A stretch of 64,000 nucleotides of DNA from Paenibacillus sp. 1001270B_150601_E10 (GTDB taxonomy: Bacteria; Bacillota; Bacilli; Paenibacillales; Paenibacillaceae): assembly GCF_015558675.1 (NCBI RefSeq), contig NZ_JADMOL010000001.1, forward strand, positions 779,765 through 843,764, given 5' to 3'. The notes below the pieces were generated by a model that was given only the letters and a program-made list of their open reading frames with translations, was not told the DNA's origin and did not search any database. Numbering within the stretch: position 1 is the stretch's first letter; each line of letters starts with the position of its first letter. The translations under genes were made by a program, and so were the position numbers. Of this stretch, positions 17,772 through 26,816 are shown piece by piece.

Positions 17772-18197
17772 ATGATCCGCAAAGACTTCTCGATTAACCC
17801 TAGAGCCTACATCTCTTTCTCTGACCAAATCAAACAGTTCTATCACGACGAGATGTCCAATCTCGCCGAATTTCATTTAAAGCCCTCACAGGCGAGACTA
17901 CTGCATTTTCTATCAGACTATGAGGGACTTCATCAGCAGGAAGCAAGCCATATCTTTGGCGTAAGCTCATCAACAATGTCCGAGATGCTTACCGGAATGG
18001 AAAAGGACGGGTATATATGGCGGGAAGTGAATCAGCAGAATAAGCGGATGGTGTTTATTCGTCTGACAAATAAGGGTCGTGAAGCGGCATCTCACATTCG
18101 CGCTTTATTCGATGAGTATTGCTTAACCTTTATGGAACATTTCACAGATGACGAGATCCAGGAATTCGAGAGACTGCTCATCAAATTCCGTCGATAA
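17772..18197 (+). CDS. MarR-family transcriptional regulator
   Basis: 141 residues. Winged helix at residues 40-110: LKPSQARLLHFLSDYEGLHQ, then EASHIFGVSSSTMSEMLTGM (recognition helix) and the wing REVNQQNKRMVFIRLT. N- and C-terminal helices would form the dimer. AGGAGG lies six bases before the ATG. A terminator follows, so it is transcribed alone, and it is just upstream of the flavoprotein gene whose promoter carries two palindromes, its probable target. Confidence 0.88.
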   Translation: MIRKDFSINPRAYISFSDQIKQFYHDEMSNLAEFHLKPSQARLLHFLSDYEGLHQQEASHIFGVSSSTMSEMLTGMEKDGYIWREVNQQNKRMVFIRLTNKGREAASHIRALFDEYCLTFMEHFTDDEIQEFERLLIKFRR

Positions 18198-18222
18198 ATG
18201 ACATGCAGCAGCATCAAAGAAG

Positions 18223-18272
18223 ACAGCCCGCCAGATTCATCTCATTGAATAGGCGAAAAGGCTGTTTTTATT
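18223..18272 (+). terminator. Intrinsic terminator after the MarR gene
   Basis: ACAGCC and GGCTGT arms around a long loop, then TTTTTATTTT. Confidence 0.6.
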
Positions 18273-18340
18273 TTGCTTATTTATAATGTGAAAAAATGCA
18301 CACTGTATTTCAAGAAGTTATGATACGCTTGTAAACGTTA

Positions 18341-18370
18341 GTTCGGTTTCCGAACCATTCGTAAAACGAA
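18341..18370. promoter_or_regulatory. Two adjacent palindromes in the flavoprotein promoter
   Basis: GTTCGG-ttt-CCGAAC (18341-18355) and TTCGT-aaa-ACGAA (18358-18370) lie 25-55 bp upstream of the flavoprotein start. Both share the TTCG/CGAA half-site, so they look like paired operators, most likely for the adjacent MarR protein. Confidence 0.5.
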
Positions 18371-18394
18371 CATGAGAAACCAGGAGGAGTCAAG

Positions 18395-20320
18395 ATGAAA
18401 CGGAAAGGCATAAAGACAGTACTCTCGCTGCTTCTAGCAGGCTCGATGGTGTTATCCCTGTTTGGCTGCAGCGACGACGCAGCCAATAGCAGCAAGGCTG
18501 CTGATGCTGCAGGCGGTAGCCAGAAGATCATGGCTGGCACGTACACCGCTTCTGCCAAAGGCTATCACGACGATGTTAAAGTCGAGGTCACAGTGGATGA
18601 GAGCGGTAAGATTACAGCATTGGTCGCACATGCAGACGGAGAAACGCCAAAGGTCGGCGGTGAAGCAGCACCAAAGATGGCGGATCGAATTAAAGAGAGC
18701 CAGCGACTGGATTGCGACGTTATCTCAGGAGCCAGCTTAACCTCTGGTGCGATTCTTACTGCGACAGAAGATGCATTGAAGCAAGCTGGCGTGGACACCT
18801 CCAAGCTGAAAGCAGGAGAAACTGCTAAAGGTGAGGATGAGGAAGTTACCGTGGATGTGGTCGTTGTCGGTGCAGGCGCTTCAGGCACAGCGGCTGCAGC
18901 AGCTGCGATCGATGGAGGCGCGAAGGTGCTGATGGTCGAGAAAACAAACAATGTCGGCGGGATCAGCAAGTTCTTCGCAGGAGGTCCCTTTGCTGTTGAG
19001 TCTCACCTACAAAAGGAAGCGGGACCTGAGTATGCAAAGCTGAAAAAAGAAGATTTGCTTCAACAACTGAATGCTTATTCTCACTTCATCAACTATGGTC
19101 CCCTCACGAAGGCCATTGTGTATAAATCTGGCGATACGATCAAATGGATGGAGAAATGGGGCGTGACGTTCCACGTGAATCGTGAGACGCCTCAGATCTC
19201 TCATATGGATAATGATATGAAGTGGAAGCTGTACCACTGGTTCGATTTATTCAGCTATGAGCCAACCGAAATTGCGGTTACCGACGTGGTGCATAAGAAC
19301 CTAAAGGATGCAGGTCTTGATCTGCGCTTTGAAACGACAGCTACCAAATTGCTTCAAGACGACAAAGGTGTTGTGAACGGCATAGCAGCGACGAAAAAAG
19401 ATGGCAGCACGCTTACGGTTCATGCAAAAGCGGTTATTCTCGGAACGGGCGGTTTTGCCGGCAACTCTGAAATGATGAAGCAATACTACAATACTTCATC
19501 TCTAGGCGGCTGGGGTGAAGATGGTTCCGGTGTCAACATGGCATGGGACGCTGGCGCTGCGAAGTGGGATACAGCCTCCTCCCTGCTGCATGGCAGCGGC
19601 ATGGTTGCAGCAACGACAAAAGGCGATGTCAGCTTGGCCAACAGCCCGTTCAACCGTATTACCCGTTCCCCGCTCATGTGGATCGACCAATCCGGTAATC
19701 GCTTTGCGAATGAAGAGCTGGTGTGGGATACGGCGGAAACCGCTAACGCGGCTTATTCTGTAGGCGGTATCTACTATGTTTTGATGGATACAGAGACGCT
19801 TAAAGCCTATACCAACGGCAAGGCCCTGACCATGGATACGGCTGTAGGGGGACCAAACACAGACCCCGGCGACTTCGTTGCCCTGGCTGAAGAAGGCGTA
19901 AAGCAAGGCATTATTACAAAAGGCGAAACGATTGAGGAATTAGCTAAAAACTTGAACATGGAAACGGATCGTCTCGCTTCCAATGTGGAGGAATACAATC
20001 TAGCGGTTCAAACGAAGAATGATCCGTATGGCAAGAGCGAGAAAAGCCTAGTCTATGAAGTGAAGCAAGGACCTTTCTATGCGGTGAAAATGCAAATCAG
20101 CAACTTGGGGACATTAGGCGGCGTGCGGGTAAACGAGAAGCTGCAAGCAACGGATGAGAATCTCAAGCCCATTCCAGGCTTGTTCGTTGTCGGCAACAAT
20201 GCAGCCGGCTTCTACGGCAATATCACAAGCTACCCAACGTTCGAAGGCTTGGCAACAGGCTTTGCCTGGAACTCAGGCCGAATTGCAGGCGAACATGCAG
20301 CGGTTCAGGTGAAACCATAA
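18395..20320 (+). CDS. Extracellular FMN-bind / FAD flavoprotein reductase (fumarate/urocanate reductase type), lipoprotein
   Basis: 641 residues. A lipoprotein signal ends LSLFGC with C25 as the lipidation site. Residues about 45-125 are an FMN_bind domain with DVISGASLTSG, the motif where ApbE attaches FMN to Ser/Thr. From residue 150 a Rossmann fold (VVVVGAGASGTAAAAAAI) starts an FAD_binding_2 reductase; GTGGFAGN and FEGLATGFAWNSGRIAG are late FAD and substrate contacts. This is the plan of extracellular UrdA/FrdA-like reductases that accept electrons from a membrane quinol or EET chain and reduce fumarate-like acids. No apbE or electron donor is next to it. AGGAGGAG precedes the ATG. Confidence 0.9.
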   Translation: MKRKGIKTVLSLLLAGSMVLSLFGCSDDAANSSKAADAAGGSQKIMAGTYTASAKGYHDDVKVEVTVDESGKITALVAHADGETPKVGGEAAPKMADRIKESQRLDCDVISGASLTSGAILTATEDALKQAGVDTSKLKAGETAKGEDEEVTVDVVVVGAGASGTAAAAAAIDGGAKVLMVEKTNNVGGISKFFAGGPFAVESHLQKEAGPEYAKLKKEDLLQQLNAYSHFINYGPLTKAIVYKSGDTIKWMEKWGVTFHVNRETPQISHMDNDMKWKLYHWFDLFSYEPTEIAVTDVVHKNLKDAGLDLRFETTATKLLQDDKGVVNGIAATKKDGSTLTVHAKAVILGTGGFAGNSEMMKQYYNTSSLGGWGEDGSGVNMAWDAGAAKWDTASSLLHGSGMVAATTKGDVSLANSPFNRITRSPLMWIDQSGNRFANEELVWDTAETANAAYSVGGIYYVLMDTETLKAYTNGKALTMDTAVGGPNTDPGDFVALAEEGVKQGIITKGETIEELAKNLNMETDRLASNVEEYNLAVQTKNDPYGKSEKSLVYEVKQGPFYAVKMQISNLGTLGGVRVNEKLQATDENLKPIPGLFVVGNNAAGFYGNITSYPTFEGLATGFAWNSGRIAGEHAAVQVKP

Positions 20321-20325
20321 TCTAG

Positions 20326-20363
20326 CGGCCTTGGTTCTGATCTCCATCAGACTAAGGCCGTTT
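20326..20363 (+). terminator. Intrinsic terminator after the flavoprotein
   Basis: CGGCCTT / AAGGCCG outer arms and TCTGAT / ATCAGA inner arms, then GTTTAGTTC. Confidence 0.75.
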
Positions 20364-20512
20364 AGTTCAGCTTAGTTTAGTCTACTATCCTTTGGAATTG
20401 CAAACACGCAGATATGCTTGGACACCCTCTTCAAACTTACAAAAAAAAGCATACCAAAATTGCATTTTTATGTTATGATCATATGGTAAATTAAAGAAAA
20501 AGAGGTAATAAA

Positions 20513-21070
20513 ATGAATAATGTCGACAAATTGTTATTAATTTTTGATCCGTCGTTTAACAAGCTTGAGCATTCAGTCCAGAAGGAGGTTTTCTCAGCAT
20601 TTAATGAGCTTGTCTATAGATTGATATTTTCCTACGTCAAGAATCACCACTCCACTCAGGACATCGTTCAAGAAGCTTTCCTAAAGGCTTTTACATCTCC
20701 TCCCCACCATTTAGACAAAAACAAAATTTGCTCCTGGCTCAAAACGCTAGCAAAAAATTGTGCGATTAATCAGTTAAGAAAGCAAAAGCGGATGATTCCA
20801 TCAATCATTGACAACGACATGTTTCAAAGTCAGCATTGCTTGCTGTATGAGACCTTAGAGCAATCCATCGAAAGGGAAGCAACGTTCACAGAACTCATCG
20901 GCTGCATCGCTCAATTGCCACAAAGACTAAAGCTGATTCTTTATCTATATTGTTTTGAGAATTTATCCTATCGGCATATTTCTGAGAAGCTTAGCATTTC
21001 TGAAGGAAGTGTGCGGCAAAGCCTGTATCGTGCACGAAAAACGATCAAAGATGATATGAATGGGAAATAA
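20513..21070 (+). CDS. ECF-like sigma-70 family factor
   Basis: 185 residues. Region 2 at about 25-90 (SYVKNHHSTQDIVQEAFLKA, then ICSWLKTLAKNCAINQLRKQ) and region 4 at about 120-175 (LPQRLKLILYLYCFENLSYR, then ISEKLSISEGSVRQSLYRAR). No anti-sigma gene is next to it. It faces the ABC exporter of the Cys-rich-peptide module 100 bp away, so it is a candidate controller of that module, although its promoter consensus is not known. The ribosome site is AAGAGG, weak to moderate. Confidence 0.82.
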   Translation: MNNVDKLLLIFDPSFNKLEHSVQKEVFSAFNELVYRLIFSYVKNHHSTQDIVQEAFLKAFTSPPHHLDKNKICSWLKTLAKNCAINQLRKQKRMIPSIIDNDMFQSQHCLLYETLEQSIEREATFTELIGCIAQLPQRLKLILYLYCFENLSYRHISEKLSISEGSVRQSLYRARKTIKDDMNGK

Positions 21071-21172
21071 AATATCCCCCGCTAGTACCTCCGCTTTCAC
21101 TTGCATTCACCACTATTCCTTATAACTGTAACGAGTTCCCAAGGATCCAAGGCTTTTATCCAACTAGGCAGC

Positions 21173-22999
21173 TCATTTAGCGACAGCTTTTTTCTGATAA
21201 CCGCTTAGTTGACTGAGGAACATGCTTGAATAGTACCCGCCTACGTCCATTAGCTCATCATGGGTTCCTTGTTCGACAACTTCTCCGTTACGCATTACTA
21301 GAATGAGATCAGCATCCACACAACTGCTCAAACGATGTGAAATCATAATTGTGATTTTTCCCTCCGAGAGTTTCGCCAAAGATTGATACAAGGACAACTC
21401 AGCAAACGGGTCCAAGGAAGCTGCTGGTTCATCAAAGACAAGAAGATCAGCTTTGGAGAAGAACGAGCGGCTGATTGCGACCCTCTGCCATTGTCCGCCC
21501 GATAGATTCACTGCTCCACCAAACGCATTTCCTACTTCAGTCTCATATTGATGTTCCAACTTCTGAATAAACTCATGTGCACCGCCCTTTTCAGCAGCAG
21601 CTCTGATTCCCTCCTCGTCAGCCAAACGCTCGATATCACCGATCCCAATATTCTCTTTCACTGAAAAATCATATTTTGAGTAGTCTTGAAAGACAGCACC
21701 TACATGCTGGAATACAAGCTTGGCATTCATATGTTTCAAATCCGTATTCTCGTAAAAAATGTGGCCTGCATAGTTACGATATAGGCCTATGAGACATTTT
21801 ATCAAGGTGCTTTTCCCTGCGCCGTTGTCCCCAACAATCGCTACTCGCTGACCTGGATTAATCTGGAACGAGATATTTTTCAGCCTCAAATGCTTGTCAT
21901 TGTCGTATGCAAACGATAAATCCTTGACCACTATGCCATGCTGATTCAATGAAGGAAAATGGATTGCAGGCGTATCCGTTTCTGTTTTTTCTTCCTCGAC
22001 CTTAATGTTGAGAAAATCAAAAAGATCGGATAGAAGCTTTATATTCTCAAATATTCCTGCAACAGACAAGGAAACGGCTACAGCGACGCCATGAACCGTC
22101 ATAAATGCCTGTGAGACCGCGACATAATCACCAATGCTGTATCCATTTCTTGAACCAAGCCATATAAGCAGCCCGAAAGTAATTGTCGTAACAGCTGCGT
22201 TGGAAAAATCATATGAACTTTGAAGCCAATTTTTTTTTCGTTCAAACGATAATTGAATGTCCATTTGCTTGCTGTATTGTGCTCCCCATTTGCCCAGTAA
22301 AAAATGCTGTAATTGAAATACTCGCACTTCCTTGGCTGTTTCTCTTCCTCTCAACAAGTTCATTAAATATGCTAAACGTCTTGAAATTGGTATTAAAACC
22401 AACAGCAGGTTGCGCCTCATATTTCCAATATGATGATTGACGAAAAATGGAGGAATGGATATGAGAACCACCAGGATGGCCATGAGATAGCTGAAATTCA
22501 ACAATACACCGATGATAGTCATGATTGTAATCACGCTTTGTATTATTTGTATGGGTCCATTAAGCAGTTCAATAATCCGTTGGCTTTGTCCCGATGAAGC
22601 TCTTTGCAACGTATCATAGAAGCTCCCCGAGTCAAAATACCTTAGTGAAATGTTTGCCGTTTTCTCGGAAATTTGTTCTTCTATAGCAAACCCGATTTTT
22701 AACTGCATTTTACTATTGTTATACTGTTCAAGTACCTGAATAGACTGCAATACGAGTAGTAGCAGGGACTGTAACCCAAGAAGCAAGAAAGCTTGATTGA
22801 CGCTGTGTTGGTAAGTGAAAACATCACTTACACTGTCTACCAAAAGCTTAGTCAGCACGAGTTGTACTCCGGGAACAAAGGCTTGGAATAGACGAATCAA
22901 CACCAAAATAGTAGTTTCCCGCGGACAAATCCCCCAACAGAGCTTCATCAAACGATACAGATTGACAGAGATAAATCGCAGCCGATGGAACTTTTGCAT
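21173..22999 (-). CDS. ABC exporter (fused membrane and ATPase domains), probable peptide exporter
   Basis: 608 residues from ATG 22999 (AGGAGA seven bases upstream). Residues 1-300 carry six TM segments; the ATPase part has Walker A GDNGAGKSTLI, signature NLSGGQWQRVAISRSF and Walker B LLVFDEPAASLDP. There is no N-terminal C39 peptidase, so it resembles NisT/SpaT-type lantibiotic exporters that move a leader-bearing peptide without cutting it. It lies 135 bp downstream of the eight-cysteine peptide on the same strand, which makes that peptide the likely cargo. No Lan modification enzymes are present. Confidence 0.85.
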   Translation of the reverse strand: MQKFHRLRFISVNLYRLMKLCWGICPRETTILVLIRLFQAFVPGVQLVLTKLLVDSVSDVFTYQHSVNQAFLLLGLQSLLLLVLQSIQVLEQYNNSKMQLKIGFAIEEQISEKTANISLRYFDSGSFYDTLQRASSGQSQRIIELLNGPIQIIQSVITIMTIIGVLLNFSYLMAILVVLISIPPFFVNHHIGNMRRNLLLVLIPISRRLAYLMNLLRGRETAKEVRVFQLQHFLLGKWGAQYSKQMDIQLSFERKKNWLQSSYDFSNAAVTTITFGLLIWLGSRNGYSIGDYVAVSQAFMTVHGVAVAVSLSVAGIFENIKLLSDLFDFLNIKVEEEKTETDTPAIHFPSLNQHGIVVKDLSFAYDNDKHLRLKNISFQINPGQRVAIVGDNGAGKSTLIKCLIGLYRNYAGHIFYENTDLKHMNAKLVFQHVGAVFQDYSKYDFSVKENIGIGDIERLADEEGIRAAAEKGGAHEFIQKLEHQYETEVGNAFGGAVNLSGGQWQRVAISRSFFSKADLLVFDEPAASLDPFAELSLYQSLAKLSEGKITIMISHRLSSCVDADLILVMRNGEVVEQGTHDELMDVGGYYSSMFLSQLSGYQKKAVAK

Positions 23000-23134
23000 A
23001 ATCAGTCTCCTAAGCATTGGAGAACCGCTGACAAGGGAAGAAGCCGGTAAACGCATCGTTTACCAGCTCCCAGCTGATGTTCTCGCAATAGGTTTATTGA
23101 TGGTCGTAAATATGAATGCTTGATTAACTTGAAA

Positions 23135-23365
23135 TTAGCAAGTTCCCCCTGGGAAGCATTGAATGCTAGGCGTACCAATTGCAAAACGGTTCCGACCCGA
23201 AACAATCAACGAATTGTTTGGACCATCAATTGGACTACTGCATCCGCAACATGAGTATTGAGCATAATCGCAATACTTGTAAGATGAATCACTAGAATCC
23301 GTAACACAGTTGGAATAATAAGTGCAAATCTTTTTTTCCAGTGCAAATGGTTGAACGGTCGACAT
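23135..23365 (-). CDS. Eight-cysteine small peptide, candidate exported disulfide-rich peptide
   Basis: 76 residues; I recognise no family. Cysteines at 14, 20, 32, 39, 40, 42, 70 and 76 give an even number suited to four disulfides; the middle is rich in Tyr and Ser (YSNCVTDSSDSSYKYCDYAQ) and the end reads GTPSIQCFPGGTC. There is no signal peptide and no clear double-glycine leader; residues 1-13 (MSTVQPFALEKKI) could be a short leader. AGGAGG stands 11 bases before the ATG, supporting translation. Neighbours are an ABC exporter on the same strand and divergent MauE-like and thioredoxin-like genes, so an exported, oxidatively folded peptide is the natural reading. Bacteriocin, signal or enzyme cofactor subunit all remain possible. 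Confidence 0.7.
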   Translation of the reverse strand: MSTVQPFALEKKICTYYSNCVTDSSDSSYKYCDYAQYSCCGCSSPIDGPNNSLIVSGRNRFAIGTPSIQCFPGGTC

Positions 23366-23431
23366 TGTCTAAAATTCCTCCTTTTTTTATCACGAGAACT
23401 CTTGCTGCGGCTCTATTATCTAAAACAAATA

Positions 23432-23471
23432 AAAAGTAAAATAATCACATTTTAAAATATTATTTACTTTT
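23432..23471. promoter_or_regulatory. 13-bp inverted repeat in the divergent promoter of the Cys-rich-peptide module
   Basis: AAAAGTAAAATAAT (23432-23445) faces ATTATTTACTTTT (23459-23471), mismatched by one base only. It sits about midway between the peptide gene and the MauE-like gene, which diverge. A second pair, AATCACA and TGTGATAA, overlaps it. A dimeric regulator binding here could control both sides. Confidence 0.55.
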
Positions 23472-23538
23472 GTGATAATTTCAAGGTGAATGTGTTGTAT
23501 ATAGTGAGGATGAAAGAATGTAGTAATATACGGAGGAA

Positions 23539-24066
23539 ATGATGATGGATCTTTTCTATTTTATTCGCATTTTTCTTGGTACCTTGATGATTGCAACAGC
23601 TGTTCTCAAGCTTCTATCGTTCCATTCATTTACACTAACCATCAGACAGCTGAACACCGTGATCATCAATCCTGCTTTTACGATTGCCTGCGTTATTGGT
23701 CTTGAGATGCTATCGGGCATCTTAATGTTTATTCCTGCACTACACCTGGGAGGATCTCTGCTAATTGTGTTGCTCTCCATTAGCTTTATATGGGTGTCCA
23801 CTCGTTCCAAAAAGCTGCCCGGAAAAATTACATGCAACTGCTTTGGCAGCTTAATACCAGAAACGTTAGGGGACCACACCATTCATCGCGCCATTATCCT
23901 TATTGCACTTGCATTGTTCACTGGAATTATGGAATTCGTGTTTAGCGGCAAGGCCGTTAGTCAGGTTGCCGTGTATCCTGCTGCGCTCGGCATACTTCAA
24001 AGCATAGCGATAATTGGCCTGTACGGTCATCTAAGGATCTTGCTTGTGAAGCCAGAACCAGAATAA
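23539..24066 (+). CDS. MauE/DoxX-family redox-associated membrane protein
   Basis: About 175 residues with four TM segments (roughly 5-25, 43-65, 70-86, 113-132) plus a C-terminal one. KITCNCFGSL places C99 and C101 in the CxCFG motif typical of MauE. In methylamine dehydrogenase maturation MauE and the thioredoxin-like MauD form the disulfides of the small cysteine-rich subunit outside the membrane. Here the next gene is also thioredoxin-like. GGAGG is close to a run of three ATG codons (23539, 23542, 23545); the third has the best spacing. Divergent from the eight-cysteine peptide gene, its likely substrate. Confidence 0.82.
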   Translation: MMMDLFYFIRIFLGTLMIATAVLKLLSFHSFTLTIRQLNTVIINPAFTIACVIGLEMLSGILMFIPALHLGGSLLIVLLSISFIWVSTRSKKLPGKITCNCFGSLIPETLGDHTIHRAIILIALALFTGIMEFVFSGKAVSQVAVYPAALGILQSIAIIGLYGHLRILLVKPEPE

Positions 24067-24080
24067 ATGGAGGTGATAAA

Positions 24081-24650
24081 GTGGTCAACTATGTGCAGTT
24101 ATCAACACTTCTAGAATGGTGTTTCATTATCTTCTTGTTAATAAACTCCTTATACATGTATCGAAAGCTGCATGAACGAAGCCCCGCGCCCGCTCCCCAG
24201 CAGGAATCTCAGCAAAATAATTCACTACCTCTTCATCATATTTTCCCTGTTGATCATCTCATCGACACAACCAACAAACCCATTGAATTACATCCTGTCC
24301 AAGTCCAAGGAACCATCCTTATGTTAAGTGTATATGGCTGCAGCAGCTGCGCCGAGCTGTATCCCAATATGAATGCAATCGCCGATGCCTTTAACGATTA
24401 TCAGGTAGCGGCAATAATGGTCGGTACCGAAGAAGAAATCAATCAAATCACCGATGAGCACCATTTACGCATCCCTATTCATCGTATTGAGATGCATCAA
24501 ATGGGTAATTTCGGGACCTTCACCTTTCCTTTTTGCTATGTATTGTCTAACGAAGGCCTTATCCTTAATAAAGGTCATGTACAGACAATTGATGAAGTCT
24601 CATCATTGCTTGCAAAGGAAGCCGGGAAACTTAACGTTAAGATCAGCTAG
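24081..24650 (+). CDS. Membrane-anchored thioredoxin-like protein (MauD/TlpA type)
   Basis: 189 residues from GTG 24081 (GGAGGTGA upstream, 14 bp after the MauE-like gene). Residues 8-25 form one membrane anchor, so the rest is extracellular. SVYGCSSCAEL places the active-site pair at C87 and C90, and FTFPFCYV holds the cis-proline of the thioredoxin fold. With its operon partner it forms the expected MauE/MauD pair for disulfide formation outside the cell. The CSSC motif is unusual compared with CGPC thioredoxins and fits an oxidising or isomerising role. Confidence 0.82.
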   Translation: MVNYVQLSTLLEWCFIIFLLINSLYMYRKLHERSPAPAPQQESQQNNSLPLHHIFPVDHLIDTTNKPIELHPVQVQGTILMLSVYGCSSCAELYPNMNAIADAFNDYQVAAIMVGTEEEINQITDEHHLRIPIHRIEMHQMGNFGTFTFPFCYVLSNEGLILNKGHVQTIDEVSSLLAKEAGKLNVKIS

Positions 24651-24932
24651 CTTTCCTGCAAAAAAATTATGTTCTTCGTCTCTTAAGAAGGCCCAGTGGA
24701 TAACACAACCCAAAGGGGATTCCTGTATGCCTCAGGGATCACCTTATTTAATGCCCATTTGCTCAAGAAGGCATCTATAGCACAAAAAGAAGGAACGGCA
24801 ATGCAGGAGCAATTCCCTAACACCACCATCCCTTATGTTTGCCGATCTTTATCAAGCAAGCTATCCCATTCATCGGGCAACGTTGCTCACTTAAATGCCT
24901 GACCTTCAATCTTGTCTTCTTTATGCTGCTTA

Positions 24933-26816
24933 TTAGAACGGGAACAATAAAGGCAGCACAGCAATCATGACCACGCCAATGATCATTTGCAGAGGCAAGC
25001 CAACCTTCAGATAATGACTGAAGCGATATCTTCCCGCTGACATCACAAGAGCATTTGGAGGCGTGGAGAATGGCGAGGCAAAGCACATGCTCGCCCCTAC
25101 TGCCACTGCAAATAAGAACGGGAATGGATTCGCGTCAAGCTGAATCGCTGCACTCAGTGCTATCGGTGCAAGCAGCACAGTGCTTGCCGTATTACTGATG
25201 AACATCGTCATGATTGAAGTCGTTAAATAAACGCCAATCAGCATCACAAGCGGACCATAGCTTCCGAGCGCGCTGACCAGTCCATCTGACAGCAGCCCTG
25301 CCGCCCCCGTCTTTTCAACTGCAATCGAGACGGGAATCATCCCGCCAATAAGCACAATGCTCTCCCAGTTGACCGTTTTATATGCTTCTTCCATATTGCG
25401 CACACAGCCCAACGCAACCATCAACACGGCTGCAGCCATGACGGCAACCACAGCAGGCACGATTTCGGTTACGAGCAGCAGCACCATCAGAAGCATGCCC
25501 CCCGCTGCAATCGGCGCCTTCTGATCCATCGTCACCTTGCTTGACTCCTCGATCGGTTGACCCACTACGACAACATCAGACTGGTCAGCTGCAAGCAAGG
25601 CAATATCCTGCCACGTCCCCTGCACAAGCAAAGCATCGCCAAAGCGCATCTTTTCGTCCTTCAAATGATGAAGCAGATACTGTTCCTTGCGCTGAATGCC
25701 GAGGATATTGATTCTATACTTCTCTCGAAAGCCCGAGTGCTTCACGAAGCGGCCAATTAAGGAGGAATTGGGGGTAAGCATGACTTCCGCGATGCCTACA
25801 TCACGAGTCGCATACTGCTCCCCAACCTGCTGTTCCTCTACTTTCTCATCGGATCGACGTTCCGCTGTATGATGGTCCAATATGATCAGGCCGTACTGAT
25901 CCGCAAACTGCCGCACCTGTTCAAAGGAACCATTCACATATACAATGTCTTCCGACTCTATCATCGTATCCGGACCAGCAATTTCTTGATTAATCGTCTT
26001 GAAAAATTGATTCTTGGCCGAGATTTTGCGGCGAATCTCGATGATACTAAGCCCGAAATGGGCAGGAATATCCAGCTCCCGCAGCGTCTTGGACCGGATT
26101 GCAGAATCGCCCGCTACCTGAACCCGGTACAAATTTTGAGTTAGCTGATACTTCTGAGCTAGCTCCTCCAGCGATCGCCCGCTCTGCTTATCCTTCCCAA
26201 CCTCTTCTTCCTTAGGAAGGAAGCGGCGCAGAAACAGCATGGCAAGTATTCCCGTAATGATGCACACCACGCCTATCGGCGTGAAGGAAAAGAAGGACAG
26301 CTTCTTGTATCCGGCACTCACCAATGTCTCCATAATGACGAGATTTGGTGCAGTTCCGATTAATGTAAGCATGCCTCCGAGACTGCTGGAAAAGGCCAGC
26401 GGCATGAGGAGCTGCCCAGGATTTATTCGCGCGCTCATGGCCAAGCTGACCACAATCGGCATCATCACCGCTACTGTTCCCGTATTGCTAACAAATGCCC
26501 CGATCAAGGAAGTCACGAGCATGACCATGATAAGCAGCCGTGTATCACTTGCTCCACCGAGCTGCAGCAGCTTGCTGCTCACAAGCTTCGCCAATCCCGT
26601 ATGGAAGATCCCTCCTCCAACCACAAACAAGCCTATCATCATGATAACGACAGCGTTAGAGAATCCGGACAATGCTTCTTCCGCAGTAAGTACGCCTCCC
26701 AGCATTAATGCCAGCAGCGCGCCAATCGCAACAAGATCAGAACGCACTTTTCCTGAGACAAACAATATAGATGCTGCACCAAGCGTTGCTAATGTCAAAA
26801 TCATCGGTCCATTCAC
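24933..26816 (-). CDS. SLC13-family permease with two central RCK_C domains
   Basis: 627 residues. Two hydrophobic halves (1-195 and about 425-627) with repeats of VSNTGTVAVMMPIVV and ISNTASTVLLAPIALS, the SNT motif that binds Na+ and anion in the DASS/SLC13 group. Between them residues 205-415 form two TrkA-C/RCK_C domains (VAGDSAIRSKTLRELDIP, then VMLTPNSSLIGRFVKHSGF), as in the YfbS-type bacterial group. Substrate may be sulfate, a dicarboxylate or similar; not decidable here. GTG start at 26816 with GGGGAG upstream. Confidence 0.85.
   Translation of the reverse strand: MNGPMILTLATLGAASILFVSGKVRSDLVAIGALLALMLGGVLTAEEALSGFSNAVVIMMIGLFVVGGGIFHTGLAKLVSSKLLQLGGASDTRLLIMVMLVTSLIGAFVSNTGTVAVMMPIVVSLAMSARINPGQLLMPLAFSSSLGGMLTLIGTAPNLVIMETLVSAGYKKLSFFSFTPIGVVCIITGILAMLFLRRFLPKEEEVGKDKQSGRSLEELAQKYQLTQNLYRVQVAGDSAIRSKTLRELDIPAHFGLSIIEIRRKISAKNQFFKTINQEIAGPDTMIESEDIVYVNGSFEQVRQFADQYGLIILDHHTAERRSDEKVEEQQVGEQYATRDVGIAEVMLTPNSSLIGRFVKHSGFREKYRINILGIQRKEQYLLHHLKDEKMRFGDALLVQGTWQDIALLAADQSDVVVVGQPIEESSKVTMDQKAPIAAGGMLLMVLLLVTEIVPAVVAVMAAAVLMVALGCVRNMEEAYKTVNWESIVLIGGMIPVSIAVEKTGAAGLLSDGLVSALGSYGPLVMLIGVYLTTSIMTMFISNTASTVLLAPIALSAAIQLDANPFPFLFAVAVGASMCFASPFSTPPNALVMSAGRYRFSHYLKVGLPLQMIIGVVMIAVLPLLFPF

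Noticed and set aside
23002..23205. 67-residue minus-strand frame overlapping the Cys-rich peptide gene
   Set aside because: It overlaps the better supported peptide gene in another frame and lacks a ribosome site.
21173..23365. Lanthipeptide cluster
   Set aside because: No LanB/LanC/LanM-type modification enzyme is present, and the exporter lacks a C39 peptidase domain.
24696..24902. 68-residue open frame after the thioredoxin-like gene
   Set aside because: No ribosome site, no recognisable domain, and atypical composition; treated as chance.
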